29,930 nucleotides of DNA from DATECU01 sp035286745 (GTDB taxonomy: Bacteria > Acidobacteriota > Vicinamibacteria > Fen-336): contig DATECU010000123.1 in the NCBI GenBank assembly GCA_035286745.1, positions 1-29,930 on the forward strand. Reading direction: 5' to 3'. The notes beneath the pieces are model-generated. The model was not told the origin of the DNA. It did not search any database and saw only the letters and a program-made list of their open reading frames with translations. Made by a program: the position numbers and the translations under genes. This document shows, in pieces, positions 1 to 6,078 of the stretch (position 1 is the first letter of the stretch; each line of letters starts with the position of its first letter).

Positions 1-35
1 CGCTGGCGGCGTTCCTCAAGGGCCTTCCGCCAGCG
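1..35. terminator. Perfect 9-bp inverted repeat near the convergent gene ends
   Basis: CGCTGGCGG at 1-9 is the exact reverse complement of 27-35, with a 17-nt loop. It lies just before the 3' ends of the left-edge gene and thiG. No T-tract follows, so a terminator role is a guess, and the repeat could be fortuitous within coding sequence. Confidence 0.25.
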
Positions 36-41
36 CGCTGA
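3..41 (+). CDS. C-terminal tail of an unidentified gene entering from the left
   Basis: A plus-strand frame open from the left edge ends LAAFLKGLPPAR-stop at 39-41, which reads like a plausible protein tail and would converge on thiG. Only 12 residues are visible, so no function can be given. Two other plus frames are also open at the edge (one stops at 49-51), so the frame choice rests on residue composition alone. Confidence 0.3.
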   Translation: MAAFLKGLPPAR

Positions 42-54
42 GCGCCCGTGACGG

Positions 55-828
55 TCAAATCAGGCCGCTGAGCGGCGACGACGGGTCGGCGTATTTCTTC
101 TTCGGCATGCGGCCGGCGAGGTAGGCCAGCCGCCCCGCCTCCACCGCCGCCTTCATGGCGCGCGCCATGCGCACCGGGTCGTGAGCCTGGGCGATGGCGG
201 TGTTCATGAGCACGCCGTCGGCGCCCAGCTCCATGGCGATGGCGGCGTCGGAAGCGGTGCCCACCCCGGCGTCCACGATCACCGGCACGGTGACCGCCTC
301 TCTGACCAGTTGGATGTTGATCCGGTTCTGAATGCCCAGGCCGCTGCCGATGGGCGCGCCTAACGGCATGACGGCGGCGGCTCCGGCGTCCTGCAGCTTC
401 TTGGCCACCACCACGTCGTCGGTGGTGTAGGGCAGCACCACGAACCCCTCCTGCACCAGCACCCGGGTGGCCTGGAGCAGGGCCTCGGTATCGGGGTAGA
501 GGGTCTTGGGATCGCCGATCACCTCGAGCTTGACCCAGTGGCTGAGGCCGGCCTCGCGCCCCAGGCGTGCGGTGCGGATGGCCTCCTCGGCGGTGTAGCA
601 GGCCGCCGTGTTGGGGAGGATGAAGAGCCGTTCGGGATCGATGTGATCGAGGAGGTTCTCGGGGCCCCGCTTGCTCAGGTCCACCCGGCGCACCGCCACC
701 GTGACCATCTCGGCGCCGGAGGCCAGGTGCGCCTCCTGCATCACACCGAAGCTCGGGTACTTGCCGGTGCCGACGATGAGGCGCGAGGAGAACGCACGCC
801 CGGCCAGCAGCAGAGGATCACGCAGCAT
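55..828 (-). CDS. thiG: Thiazole synthase ThiG
   Basis: ThiG is a cytosolic TIM-barrel enzyme that builds the thiazole phosphate ring of thiamine from 1-deoxy-D-xylulose 5-phosphate, dehydroglycine and sulfur carried on ThiS thiocarboxylate. The 257-aa protein has the usual family length. It shows SSRLIVGTGKY near residues 14-23, the Schiff-base lysine in WVKLEVIGD (about Lys100), LPNTAACYTAEEA, the phosphate-binding PLGAPIGSG, and the VDAGVGTASDAAIAMELGADGVLMNTAIA block. The frame stays open upstream of 828, but family similarity begins within about 15 residues of the methionine at 828, so that start was chosen. thiS lies upstream on the same strand but 384 bp away, so co-transcription is uncertain. 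A TACTAT hexamer sits 7 nt upstream of the start (841-836) and no clear Shine-Dalgarno is seen, so a leaderless message is possible. Confidence 0.96.
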   Translation of the reverse strand: MLRDPLLLAGRAFSSRLIVGTGKYPSFGVMQEAHLASGAEMVTVAVRRVDLSKRGPENLLDHIDPERLFILPNTAACYTAEEAIRTARLGREAGLSHWVKLEVIGDPKTLYPDTEALLQATRVLVQEGFVVLPYTTDDVVVAKKLQDAGAAAVMPLGAPIGSGLGIQNRINIQLVREAVTVPVIVDAGVGTASDAAIAMELGADGVLMNTAIAQAHDPVRMARAMKAAVEAGRLAYLAGRMPKKKYADPSSPLSGLI

Positions 829-881
829 GGCCCCGATAGTAGCACGCGGCCCCGAGCCGCCGGCCGGCCGCGGGATCCGTC

Positions 882-1016
882 TCAGCCGACCGCGCCGCCC
901 CGACCGCTCTGGCGGTCCCAGCCGCTGAAGTAGGACCGTATGGCGACCACCACTAGGGCGAGAAAACCACTTCCAGCAAACCCGGCAATGATAGGTGCAA
1001 GCAAGGCGAACCTCAC
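882..1016 (-). CDS. Possible 44-aa one-helix membrane peptide between thiS and thiG
   Basis: A GTG-initiated frame on the minus strand gives 44 residues. A hydrophobic stretch (FALLAPIIAGFAGSGFLALV) is followed by a positively charged, glycine-rich tail ending GRGGAVG. It would be a single transmembrane helix with a short cytoplasmic tail. The upstream Shine-Dalgarno is weak and no homologue is recognised. The gene could equally be chance open sequence in this locally lower-GC spacer. It matters mainly because it would fill the unusual gap between two genes that are normally adjacent. Confidence 0.22.
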   Translation of the reverse strand: MRFALLAPIIAGFAGSGFLALVVVAIRSYFSGWDRQSGRGGAVG

Positions 1017-1064
1017 GATGGCTTGGCGTCCGTTCTCTTGGACCTGCCCAGGGCCGCGGCGGTT

Positions 1065-1103
1065 TAGCCCTTGCCGGGCGATTCTCCCGGCGGAGGGGGG
1101 CTA
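1065..1103 (-). other. Nested hairpin in the thiS-thiG spacer
   Basis: TAGCCC (1065-1070) pairs with GGGCTA (1098-1103), and inside it GCCGGG (1073-1078) pairs with CCCGGC (1086-1091). No T-tract follows on either strand. It may attenuate transcription or protect RNA between thiS and thiG. I looked for the conserved TPP riboswitch segments here and did not find them. The rest of 829-1212 holds only the doubtful small frame at 882-1016. Confidence 0.35.
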
Positions 1104-1212
1104 GGCAGCGGCGCCAACCTGTCGCTTGCAGTATGTGATCTCCGACCGCCAACCGTTTCGCCGCGGTGAAGTGCGCGGGTGGCCCTGGTCGCTGAACGCC
1201 GACAGCTTCCGT

Positions 1213-1434
1213 CTACCCCCCTCCCACAAAGGTCACGATCTCCAGGCGATCGCCGTCTTTGAGCTGGAGGGAGTCGTGGCGGGCGCGTGGAATCACCTCC
1301 AGGTTGACCTCAACCGCCAGCCGGCGCCGGTCAAGGCCCAGCCGGCTCAGCAGGCCCGCGAGCGAGCTGCCGGCGGGACAATCCACACCCTCGCCGTTGA
1401 CCGTCAGGCGGATGACAGCGGGGGGCTCCGTCAC
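1213..1434 (-). CDS. thiS: Sulfur carrier protein ThiS
   Basis: ThiS is the ubiquitin-like sulfur carrier for thiazole synthesis. Its C-terminal glycine is adenylated by ThiF/MoeB and converted to a thiocarboxylate that ThiG consumes. The 73-aa product has the family layout: IRLTVNGEGVDCPAGSSLAGLL, then a central VAVEVN-like strand (here LAVEVNLEVIPR), DSLQLKDGDRLEIVTFVGGG and the diagnostic terminal Gly-Gly. The frame is open far upstream with no family similarity. The GTG at 1434-1432 was chosen because it gives the usual length and overlaps the upstream gene's TGA in a 4-base GTGA junction, implying translational coupling. thiG follows on the same strand after a 384-bp spacer. Confidence 0.92.
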   Translation of the reverse strand: MTEPPAVIRLTVNGEGVDCPAGSSLAGLLSRLGLDRRRLAVEVNLEVIPRARHDSLQLKDGDRLEIVTFVGGG

Positions 1435-1760
1435 TTCGCGGCGGCGGCCCGGGAGGCGAGGTAGGCGAGCACGATCTCGTCGAGGGACAGGTCCTGAAGC
1501 ATGGTGACCTCGGCCTGGTCGAAGCGGCCCCGCTTGATCTCCATGATCATGCCCTTGTGCTGGTCTTCCATGAGCTTGGTGAGGGCCGGTTCGTCGCCGG
1601 GGGTCGCCAGGCTGGCATAGGGGAGCCGCCGCGAGGAGAGGATCTCCCCGCCCTTGTAGATCAGGGTCTCGATCAAGGGGTTGCCGGCGCCCTTGTCCTC
1701 GGTCTGGACGTGGTACACCACACCTCGGTACTTCACGTCGGTGTTGAAACCAGTGATCAT
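1431..1760 (-). CDS. Conserved 109-aa protein of unknown function coupled to thiS
   Basis: The protein begins MITGFNTDVKYRGVVYHVQTED, continues NPLIETLIYKGGEILSSRRLPY, and ends in a helical MEDQHKGMIMEIKRGRF segment and an alanine-rich tail. I recognise this as a widespread conserved hypothetical family (small basic/aromatic N-terminal beta region plus helical tail) with no role I can name. It has no signal peptide or membrane segment, so it is probably cytosolic. Its stop codon overlaps the thiS start by 4 bases and a GAGGT Shine-Dalgarno lies 8 bases before its ATG. The coupling suggests a link with thiazole synthesis or sulfur transfer, but that is inference from position only. Confidence 0.85.
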   Translation of the reverse strand: MITGFNTDVKYRGVVYHVQTEDKGAGNPLIETLIYKGGEILSSRRLPYASLATPGDEPALTKLMEDQHKGMIMEIKRGRFDQAEVTMLQDLSLDEIVLAYLASRAAAAK

Positions 1761-1795
1761 GCCCGGACCTCAGCCGCTGGCTGCTCCAGGAACAG

Positions 1796-1824
1796 ATTCT
1801 GGGATTGGCGTTGGCGGCTGTCAA
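1796..1824 (-). promoter_or_regulatory. Candidate sigma70-type promoter for the 109-aa gene and thiS
   Basis: On the minus strand TTGACA (1824-1819) is followed after 17 bp by CAGAAT (1801-1796), a perfect -35 with a 4/6 -10. It is 36 bp from the start of the 109-aa gene and overlaps the divergent promoter of the symporter unit, so the two could compete or share a regulator. Confidence 0.5.
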
Positions 1825-1839
1825 GCCGCAAGCCATAAT
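1811..1839 (+). promoter_or_regulatory. Candidate sigma70-type promoter for the small peptide and SSS symporter
   Basis: TTGGCG (1811-1816), a 17-bp spacer and CATAAT (1834-1839) precede the start at 1860, with a GGAGG Shine-Dalgarno in between (1851-1855). The promoter interleaves with the divergent minus-strand promoter. Confidence 0.5.
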
Positions 1840-1859
1840 GCCGAGACCCCGGAGGCCCC

Positions 1860-1985
1860 ATGGACCTGGATGATGAGGAGAGAGTCCCCGTGTTCGGCAG
1901 CTGGCCGCGGATCTACGGCGCGGTCGCAATCTCCGCCCTGCTGGTGATGGCGCTGGTCGTCCTCTTCTCCCGCTTCCCCTACTGA
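1860..1985 (+). CDS. 41-aa single-helix membrane protein, partner of the SSS symporter
   Basis: The peptide begins MDLDDEERVPVFGSWPRIYG, has one hydrophobic helix (GAVAISALLVMALVVLF) and ends SRFPY. The acidic N-terminus, the PVFGSWPRIY motif and the single helix resemble small peptides I recall just upstream of sodium:solute symporters in Acidobacteriota and Bacteroidota genomes; this is memory and was not searched. It has a GGAGG ribosome-binding site, and its stop is separated from the symporter GTG by a single base, so the two are almost certainly co-translated. Its likely role is as an accessory subunit or stabiliser of the transporter, by analogy with other two-component small-subunit carriers. 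That role is unproven. Confidence 0.75.
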   Translation: MDLDDEERVPVFGSWPRIYGAVAISALLVMALVVLFSRFPY

Positions 1986-1986
1986 C

Positions 1987-3657
1987 GTGAGTTCGATCGA
2001 CTGGATGGTGCTGGCCGCCTACCTGGTGGCCATCGTTACGTTTGGCGTGTGGGCGGGCCGCGGCAACCGCCGGATGGACGACTTCTTCCTCGCCGGACGC
2101 CAGATGCGCTGGTGGGCGGTGGGCCTCTCGGTGATGGCCACCCAGATCAGCGCCATCACCTTCGTCAGCACCACCGGCCAGGCCTTCACCGACGGCATGC
2201 GCTTCCTGGTGTTCTACTTCGGCCTGCCCTTCGCCATGGTGGTGCTGTGCCTCACCGTGGTTCCCTTCTTCTATCGAGCCGGGGTGACCACCGCCTACCA
2301 GTACCTGGAGCGGCGCTTCGACTCCGGCACTCGAACCCTGACCGCCCTGCTGTTCCTGATGTCTCGGGGGCTCGCGGTAGGCGTGACCCTGTACGCCCCC
2401 TCGCTGGTGCTCTCGACGCTCCTGGGCTGGAGTGAAGCCGCCACCATCCTGCTCATGGGAGGTACCACCATCGCCTACGTCTTCCATGGAGGCAACAAGT
2501 CGGTCATCTGGACCGACGTGGTGCAGATGGCCCTCATCTGGTTCGGCGTCCTCCTCTGCCTGGGCATGGCCTGGTCGGGGCTTCCCGCCGGGCTCGGCCT
2601 CCGCGACGCCCTGGCGGTGGCGCAGGCGGCCGGCCGGCTCGACATCGTGAACCCGTCGCCCTCCCTGACCGCCCCCTACACGCTGTGGGGCGGCCTCCTC
2701 GGCGGCTTCTTCCTCATGCTCTCGTACTTCGGCTGCGACCAGAGCCAGGTGCAGCGCTACCTTTCCAGCCGCAGCCTCGCCGAGAGCCGGCTCTCCCTGC
2801 TCTTCAACGCCTTCCTCAAAGTGCCCATGCAGTTCCTGATTCTGTTCACCGGGGTTCTGGTCTTCGTCTTCTACCATTTCGAGAAGCCGCCGCTGCTCTG
2901 GAATCGGGTGGAGCTGGCCAAGCTGGAGACCCGGGCGGCCGGCCCGGAGCTGGAGGCCGTCCGCGCCCGCTTCGAGCGGGCCCACGCCGCACGGGAGCAG
3001 GCGGCGCGCGCCTACGTCGGCAACCGAACCGGCGAAGCGCGAACCGCCTATGTGGCGACCGGCCTGGAGCTGGACGCCGCCCGCCAGGACGCCCGATCGC
3101 TGATCGAGAGGGTGAACGGCGGCAAGCGCTACAACGACACCAACTACATCTTCCTGACCTACGTGCTCGGGCATCTGCCCAAGGGCCTGGTGGGCCTGGT
3201 GGTGGCGGTGATCTTCGCGGCCGCCATGTCCACCCTCTCCGGCGAGTTCAACTCGCTGGCCACCGCCACCATGATCGACTTCGTCAAGCGTTTTGCGCCA
3301 GCGACCGGGAGCGAGGCCCGAGACCTGCTGCTGTCGCGCCTGTTCACCGCCTTCTGGGGCGGTTTCGCCTGCCTGGTGGCACTTCAGGCCGGCCGACTGG
3401 GCTCGGCCATCGAGGTGGTGAACCGGTTGGGGTCTCTCTTCTACGGCTCCATCCTCGGGGTCTTCGCCCTGGCCATCCTGACTCCCAAGGCGACCGCTCG
3501 CGGCGCCTTCTGGGGCCTCCTCGCCGGCATGACCGCGGTGGGCCTGGTCTCCTGGCTCACCCCCATCCACTTCCTCTGGTACAACCTGGTGGGCGCGGCG
3601 ACGGTGTTCGCCGTCGGCCTTGGCATCTCGGTGCTCGGCCAGGACGGCAGGGTGTAG
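1987..3657 (+). CDS. Sodium:solute symporter family (SSS) transporter
   Basis: A 556-aa polytopic inner-membrane carrier of the SSS/LeuT-fold class that imports an unidentified organic solute with sodium. Family marks include the first helix after MSSIDWMVLAAYLV, WWAVGLSVMATQISAITFVS, the GGNKSVIWTDVVQ signature (about residues 168-180), YFGCDQSQVQRYLSSRS (about 247-263) and the conserved AAAMSTLSGEFNSLATA helix (about 411-427). Between residues 300 and 388 there is a hydrophilic, arginine- and alanine-rich helical insertion, so one loop is unusually long. The GTG start lies one base after the preceding small gene. The family has thirteen or so helices, and the hydrophobic pattern here fits. 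The substrate cannot be told from sequence; sugars, amino acids and organic acids are all possible. Confidence 0.93.
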   Translation: MSSIDWMVLAAYLVAIVTFGVWAGRGNRRMDDFFLAGRQMRWWAVGLSVMATQISAITFVSTTGQAFTDGMRFLVFYFGLPFAMVVLCLTVVPFFYRAGVTTAYQYLERRFDSGTRTLTALLFLMSRGLAVGVTLYAPSLVLSTLLGWSEAATILLMGGTTIAYVFHGGNKSVIWTDVVQMALIWFGVLLCLGMAWSGLPAGLGLRDALAVAQAAGRLDIVNPSPSLTAPYTLWGGLLGGFFLMLSYFGCDQSQVQRYLSSRSLAESRLSLLFNAFLKVPMQFLILFTGVLVFVFYHFEKPPLLWNRVELAKLETRAAGPELEAVRARFERAHAAREQAARAYVGNRTGEARTAYVATGLELDAARQDARSLIERVNGGKRYNDTNYIFLTYVLGHLPKGLVGLVVAVIFAAAMSTLSGEFNSLATATMIDFVKRFAPATGSEARDLLLSRLFTAFWGGFACLVALQAGRLGSAIEVVNRLGSLFYGSILGVFALAILTPKATARGAFWGLLAGMTAVGLVSWLTPIHFLWYNLVGAATVFAVGLGISVLGQDGRV

Positions 3658-3670
3658 AATCCCTGTGGCT

Positions 3671-3991
3671 ATGGCGACACCGCTCGAGGCCGTCGTTGAG
3701 GGCCATGTCGTCAAGACGCCCGGAGTGCGCGGGGGGAGGGCGCGCGTCGCCGGCACTCGCATTACGGTGGCGGACCTGGTTTGGCTTCACAAGTGGGGCA
3801 AGACCCCCGACGAGATGAGGGCGTACTACTCGGATAGGCCGCTGACTCTCGGCGAGGTGCACGCAGCGCTCTCCTGCTTCTACGATCACATCGACGAGAT
3901 CGAGGGCGAGATCGCCGCCCAGGACGCGTGGGATGCCGACTTCGAACGCAGGAGAGCCGAGCACCTGGCCAAGAAGGCCGCCAGTCGGTGA
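3671..3991 (+). CDS. DUF433 domain protein (antitoxin-like)
   Basis: A 106-aa protein with the DUF433 pattern: VVKTPGVRGGRARVAGTRIT, then DLVWLHKWGKTPDEMRAYYSDRPLTLGEVHAALSCFYDHIDEI. The family is a small helix-turn-helix-like fold often found as the presumed antitoxin beside a DUF5615 PIN-like toxin. The methionine at 3671 was chosen over an upstream one inside the symporter gene because family similarity starts here. The tail (EIAAQDAWDADFERRRAEHLAKKAASR) is charged and helical. No intact toxin gene follows; the next DNA holds only a 28-codon frame and a structured leader, so this may be a solitary antitoxin or a regulator. Confidence 0.85.
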   Translation: MATPLEAVVEGHVVKTPGVRGGRARVAGTRITVADLVWLHKWGKTPDEMRAYYSDRPLTLGEVHAALSCFYDHIDEIEGEIAAQDAWDADFERRRAEHLAKKAASR

Positions 3992-3998
3992 CTTCCTG

Positions 3999-4085
3999 AT
4001 GCGGTTCGAGGATCTCGCAGCGCTGGACCGGGCCTTTCCGCCCGACTACCCCATCGTGTACCTCAAGCCCACCCAAGGGCGATGA
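3999..4085 (+). CDS. Doubtful 28-aa frame after the DUF433 gene
   Basis: An ATG 7 bases after the DUF433 stop opens a frame beginning MRFEDLAALDRAFPPDYPIV and ending GR. It could be a remnant of a partner gene, but no family is recognised, and its last codons fall inside the proposed fluoride aptamer. Both cannot be under strong selection at the same bases. Confidence 0.2.
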   Translation: MRFEDLAALDRAFPPDYPIVYLKPTQGR

Positions 4086-4133
4086 GGTCCCGCGCCGAGC
4101 CTCGGCCAGCGGAAGGGGCGGCTGCATCGGGCC
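4077..4133 (+). promoter_or_regulatory. Candidate fluoride riboswitch (crcB motif)
   Basis: The leader starts GGGCGATGAGGTCCCGC, very close to the start of the known Thermotoga fluoride aptamer as I recall it (GGGCGAUGAGGCCCGC). P1 can form from GGCG (4078-4081) and CGCC (4093-4096), and P2 from AGCC (4098-4101) and GGCT (4120-4123). The pseudoknot can form from GGTCC (4086-4090) and GGGCC (4129-4133) with one G-U pair. The order, and the GGCTG segment just before the second pseudoknot strand, match the aptamer design. It ends 25 bases before crcB, the gene such switches normally control. P2 has a long loop and the 3' conserved bases differ (GCATC instead of GATG), so this is a good candidate but not a certainty. 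If real, fluoride would turn on crcB and the DUF190 gene. Confidence 0.55.
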
Positions 4134-4158
4134 AGCAGCCGGCAGGGCGGCCGCTCCC

Positions 4159-4551
4159 ATGAGCGCGCGCTTCATCCCGTACCTGCTGGTGGGCGTGGGA
4201 GGGTTCATCGGCGCCAACGCTCGTTATGTGGTCGCCCGCTGGGCCGACAACCTGGGGGAAGCCCGCTTTCCTTGGGGAACCTTCCTCATCAACGTGGGCG
4301 GGTCCTTCCTGTTGGGCCTGCTGGGAGCGGTGCTGGCGGAGAAGGCGGTGGCTCACGGCGACGCCTTACGACTGGCTCTGGGTGTGGGCTTCCTGGGCGC
4401 CTTCACCACCTTCTCCACCTTCGAGCTCGAAACCCATGCCCTGCTCGAGGATGGGGTTTGGCTCGGCGCCCTCGCCAACATGGTCGCCAGCCTGGTCCTG
4501 GGTCTCGTCGCGGTCCGCCTGGGCGTTCTTGCCGGCAAGGCCTGGCTCTAG
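4159..4551 (+). CDS. crcB: Fluoride ion channel CrcB/Fluc
   Basis: A 130-aa four-helix inner-membrane protein of the Fluc family, which forms dual-topology dimers that export fluoride from the cytoplasm. It carries GGFIGANARYVVARW near the N-terminus, PWGTFLINVGGSFLLGLLGA with the pore asparagine, and GFLGAFTTFSTFELE with the phenylalanine-threonine track and the FTTFSTF signature. The length is normal for the family. It sits behind a candidate fluoride aptamer and 12 bases before a DUF190 gene that is probably in the same transcript. One copy is enough for an antiparallel homodimer; no second crcB is visible nearby. Confidence 0.96.
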   Translation: MSARFIPYLLVGVGGFIGANARYVVARWADNLGEARFPWGTFLINVGGSFLLGLLGAVLAEKAVAHGDALRLALGVGFLGAFTTFSTFELETHALLEDGVWLGALANMVASLVLGLVAVRLGVLAGKAWL

Positions 4552-4563
4552 AGAGAGGCCTCG

Positions 4564-5343
4564 GTGAAGCTCGAAGCCGAGCAGGTCCTCTGTCGCTTCC
4601 AGATCTCCAGTCTGCTGCGCCACCGGGACCAACCTCTCTATCAGTGGCTGGTGGAGCAGGCCCACCGCGAAGGCCTGCAAGGGGCCACCGTGCTCAAGGG
4701 CTTCATGGGACTGGGTGCTGGCGGCTCCCTGCTTGCCGAGAAACGCTGGACCCTGAGCCAGGAGCTGCCGGTGATCGTCGAGGTGGTCGACGCTGCGCCG
4801 CAGGTGGAGCGCCTGCTGGCGCGGGTGGAGCCCGAGCTAACGCAGGGGATCATCACCCTGGAGCGCGCCCATGTCGCGATCTATCGTGCCGGGCTGGAAG
4901 CTCGGGCCCGGCGACCCAGCCCGGCCCAGGTGATTGCCACCAAGAGGGCGAGCGCTGCGGGAGAGGTGAAGACCATGAAGCCGGCCCAGGAAGGCGTCTT
5001 GCTCAGGATCTTCATCGGCGAGAACGATCGAGGGCCCGGGGGCGAGCGGCCGCTCTATCAAGACATCGTCATGCGAGCACGTGAGGCGCACCTGGCGGGG
5101 GCCACCGTCCTCCGCGGCCCCATGGGCTTCGGCAAGCACTCGCGCCTGCACGCCGCCAAGCTCCTGGAGCTGTCCACCGACCTTCCGATCGTGATCGAGA
5201 TCGTGGACTCCGAGGAGAAGATCCAGGGCTTCCTGCCGGTGGTGGACGAGCTGTTGCGCGAGGGCCTGGTGACCCTGGAAGGGGTGCGGATCTTGAGATA
5301 CGGGGCGGAACCGACTCCTCGTGTCCCCACGGAGGTGGGCTGA
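4564..5343 (+). CDS. Tandem-DUF190 (PII-like) protein downstream of crcB
   Basis: A 259-aa cytosolic protein with two copies of the DUF190 fold, which resembles PII signalling proteins. Repeat 1 spans about residues 11-108 (PLYQWLVEQAHREGLQGATVLKGFMGLG, then LPVIVEVVD). Repeat 2 spans about 146-246 (PLYQDIVMRAREAHLAGATVLRGPMGFG, then LPIVIEIVD). Single-domain DUF190 genes are common neighbours of crcB; two domains fused in one chain are less usual. The start is GTG at 4564, 12 bases after crcB. Repeat 2 keeps the GFGKHSRLHAAKLLELS stretch whereas repeat 1 has diverged (GLGAGGSLLAEKRWTLS), suggesting one half may bind ligand differently. A regulatory role in fluoride resistance is inferred from neighbourhood. 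Confidence 0.88.
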   Translation: MKLEAEQVLCRFQISSLLRHRDQPLYQWLVEQAHREGLQGATVLKGFMGLGAGGSLLAEKRWTLSQELPVIVEVVDAAPQVERLLARVEPELTQGIITLERAHVAIYRAGLEARARRPSPAQVIATKRASAAGEVKTMKPAQEGVLLRIFIGENDRGPGGERPLYQDIVMRAREAHLAGATVLRGPMGFGKHSRLHAAKLLELSTDLPIVIEIVDSEEKIQGFLPVVDELLREGLVTLEGVRILRYGAEPTPRVPTEVG

Positions 5344-5347
5344 AGCT

Positions 5348-6070
5348 TCACAGCGAACGCCCGGCGAGCGAGAGCAGGTCGTCGACGGCGAGGGGCTCGC
5401 GGGTGACGAAGCCCTCTCCGAACCTGACGCCGATGCGCTGGCCCTGCAGGCGGGCCGCCAACTCGAGGGCTTCCTGGAAGCGGTCGAAGGGGAGGGCCAC
5501 GCTCTCGCCGGGCGCCGGTGTGAACTGGCTGGCGAAGGCCCGGACCGCCTGGAGCTTCACCTCCCACACCGCGGTCACGTCCACCACGAAACTGGGGGGT
5601 ACCTCGGGGGCCTCGGTGACGGGCAGGGCGTAGACGAGATTCTGCGGCCGGAACGCCGATCCCAGGTCGGGCCGGTAGTTGCGCAGGCCGGCCACGAAGG
5701 CGGCCTGGTAGACCAGGCGGCTGGCGGCGGCGTGGTCGGGGTGGCGCTGCCGCCAGTGCTGCAAGAGCACGACCCGTGGCCGCAGCCGCCGGATCGCGGC
5801 CACCACCGCGTCCTTCTGCTCCGCCACCGGCGCCAGACCAGCGTCAGGCAAGCCTAGCGATTCACGGTGGGCAACCCCCAGCAACCGCGCCGCCTTGGCC
5901 GCCTCGGCGGCGCGGGTGGCCGGCGTGCCCCGACTGCCCGACTCGCCTCGGGTGAGGTCGAGGAGCGCCACCCGGCGGCCGCGCCCGGCCTCCAGCGCCA
6001 GCGTCCCCCCCATCACCATCTCGGCGTCGTCGGGATGGGCGCAGATGCCGGCGATATCGAAGTCGTCCAT
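5348..6070 (-). CDS. bshB1: BshB1-type N-acetylglucosaminyl-malate deacetylase (bacillithiol synthesis)
   Basis: A 240-aa zinc-dependent PIG-L/LmbE-fold deacetylase. BshB1 removes the acetyl group from GlcNAc-malate, the second step of bacillithiol synthesis. The zinc ligands appear as AHPDDAE (about residues 11-17) and RHPDH (109-113). LLDLTRGESGSRGTPATRAAEAAKAARLLGV and the LGLPDAG segment match the BshB1 subgroup more closely than mycothiol MshB. The start at 6070 gives MDDFDIAGICAHPDDAE, the expected N-terminus. It is the last gene of a minus-strand set, 8 bases after an ABC-2 permease stop. bshA and bshC are not in the window. A different PIG-L deacetylase activity is possible but less likely. 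Confidence 0.85.
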   Translation of the reverse strand: MDDFDIAGICAHPDDAEMVMGGTLALEAGRGRRVALLDLTRGESGSRGTPATRAAEAAKAARLLGVAHRESLGLPDAGLAPVAEQKDAVVAAIRRLRPRVVLLQHWRQRHPDHAAASRLVYQAAFVAGLRNYRPDLGSAFRPQNLVYALPVTEAPEVPPSFVVDVTAVWEVKLQAVRAFASQFTPAPGESVALPFDRFQEALELAARLQGQRIGVRFGEGFVTREPLAVDDLLSLAGRSL

Positions 6071-6078
6071 CGCCAAGC

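Noticed and set aside
829..1212. TPP riboswitch in the thiamine region
   Set aside because: The conserved CTGAGA and ACCTGATC-like segments are absent on the minus strand.
1213..3762. An 849-codon open frame on the minus strand covering the symporter
   Set aside because: Only its last 73 codons are a gene (thiS). The rest is antisense to a clear SSS transporter and has the histidine-, glycine- and glutamate-rich composition typical of frames opposite GC-rich genes.
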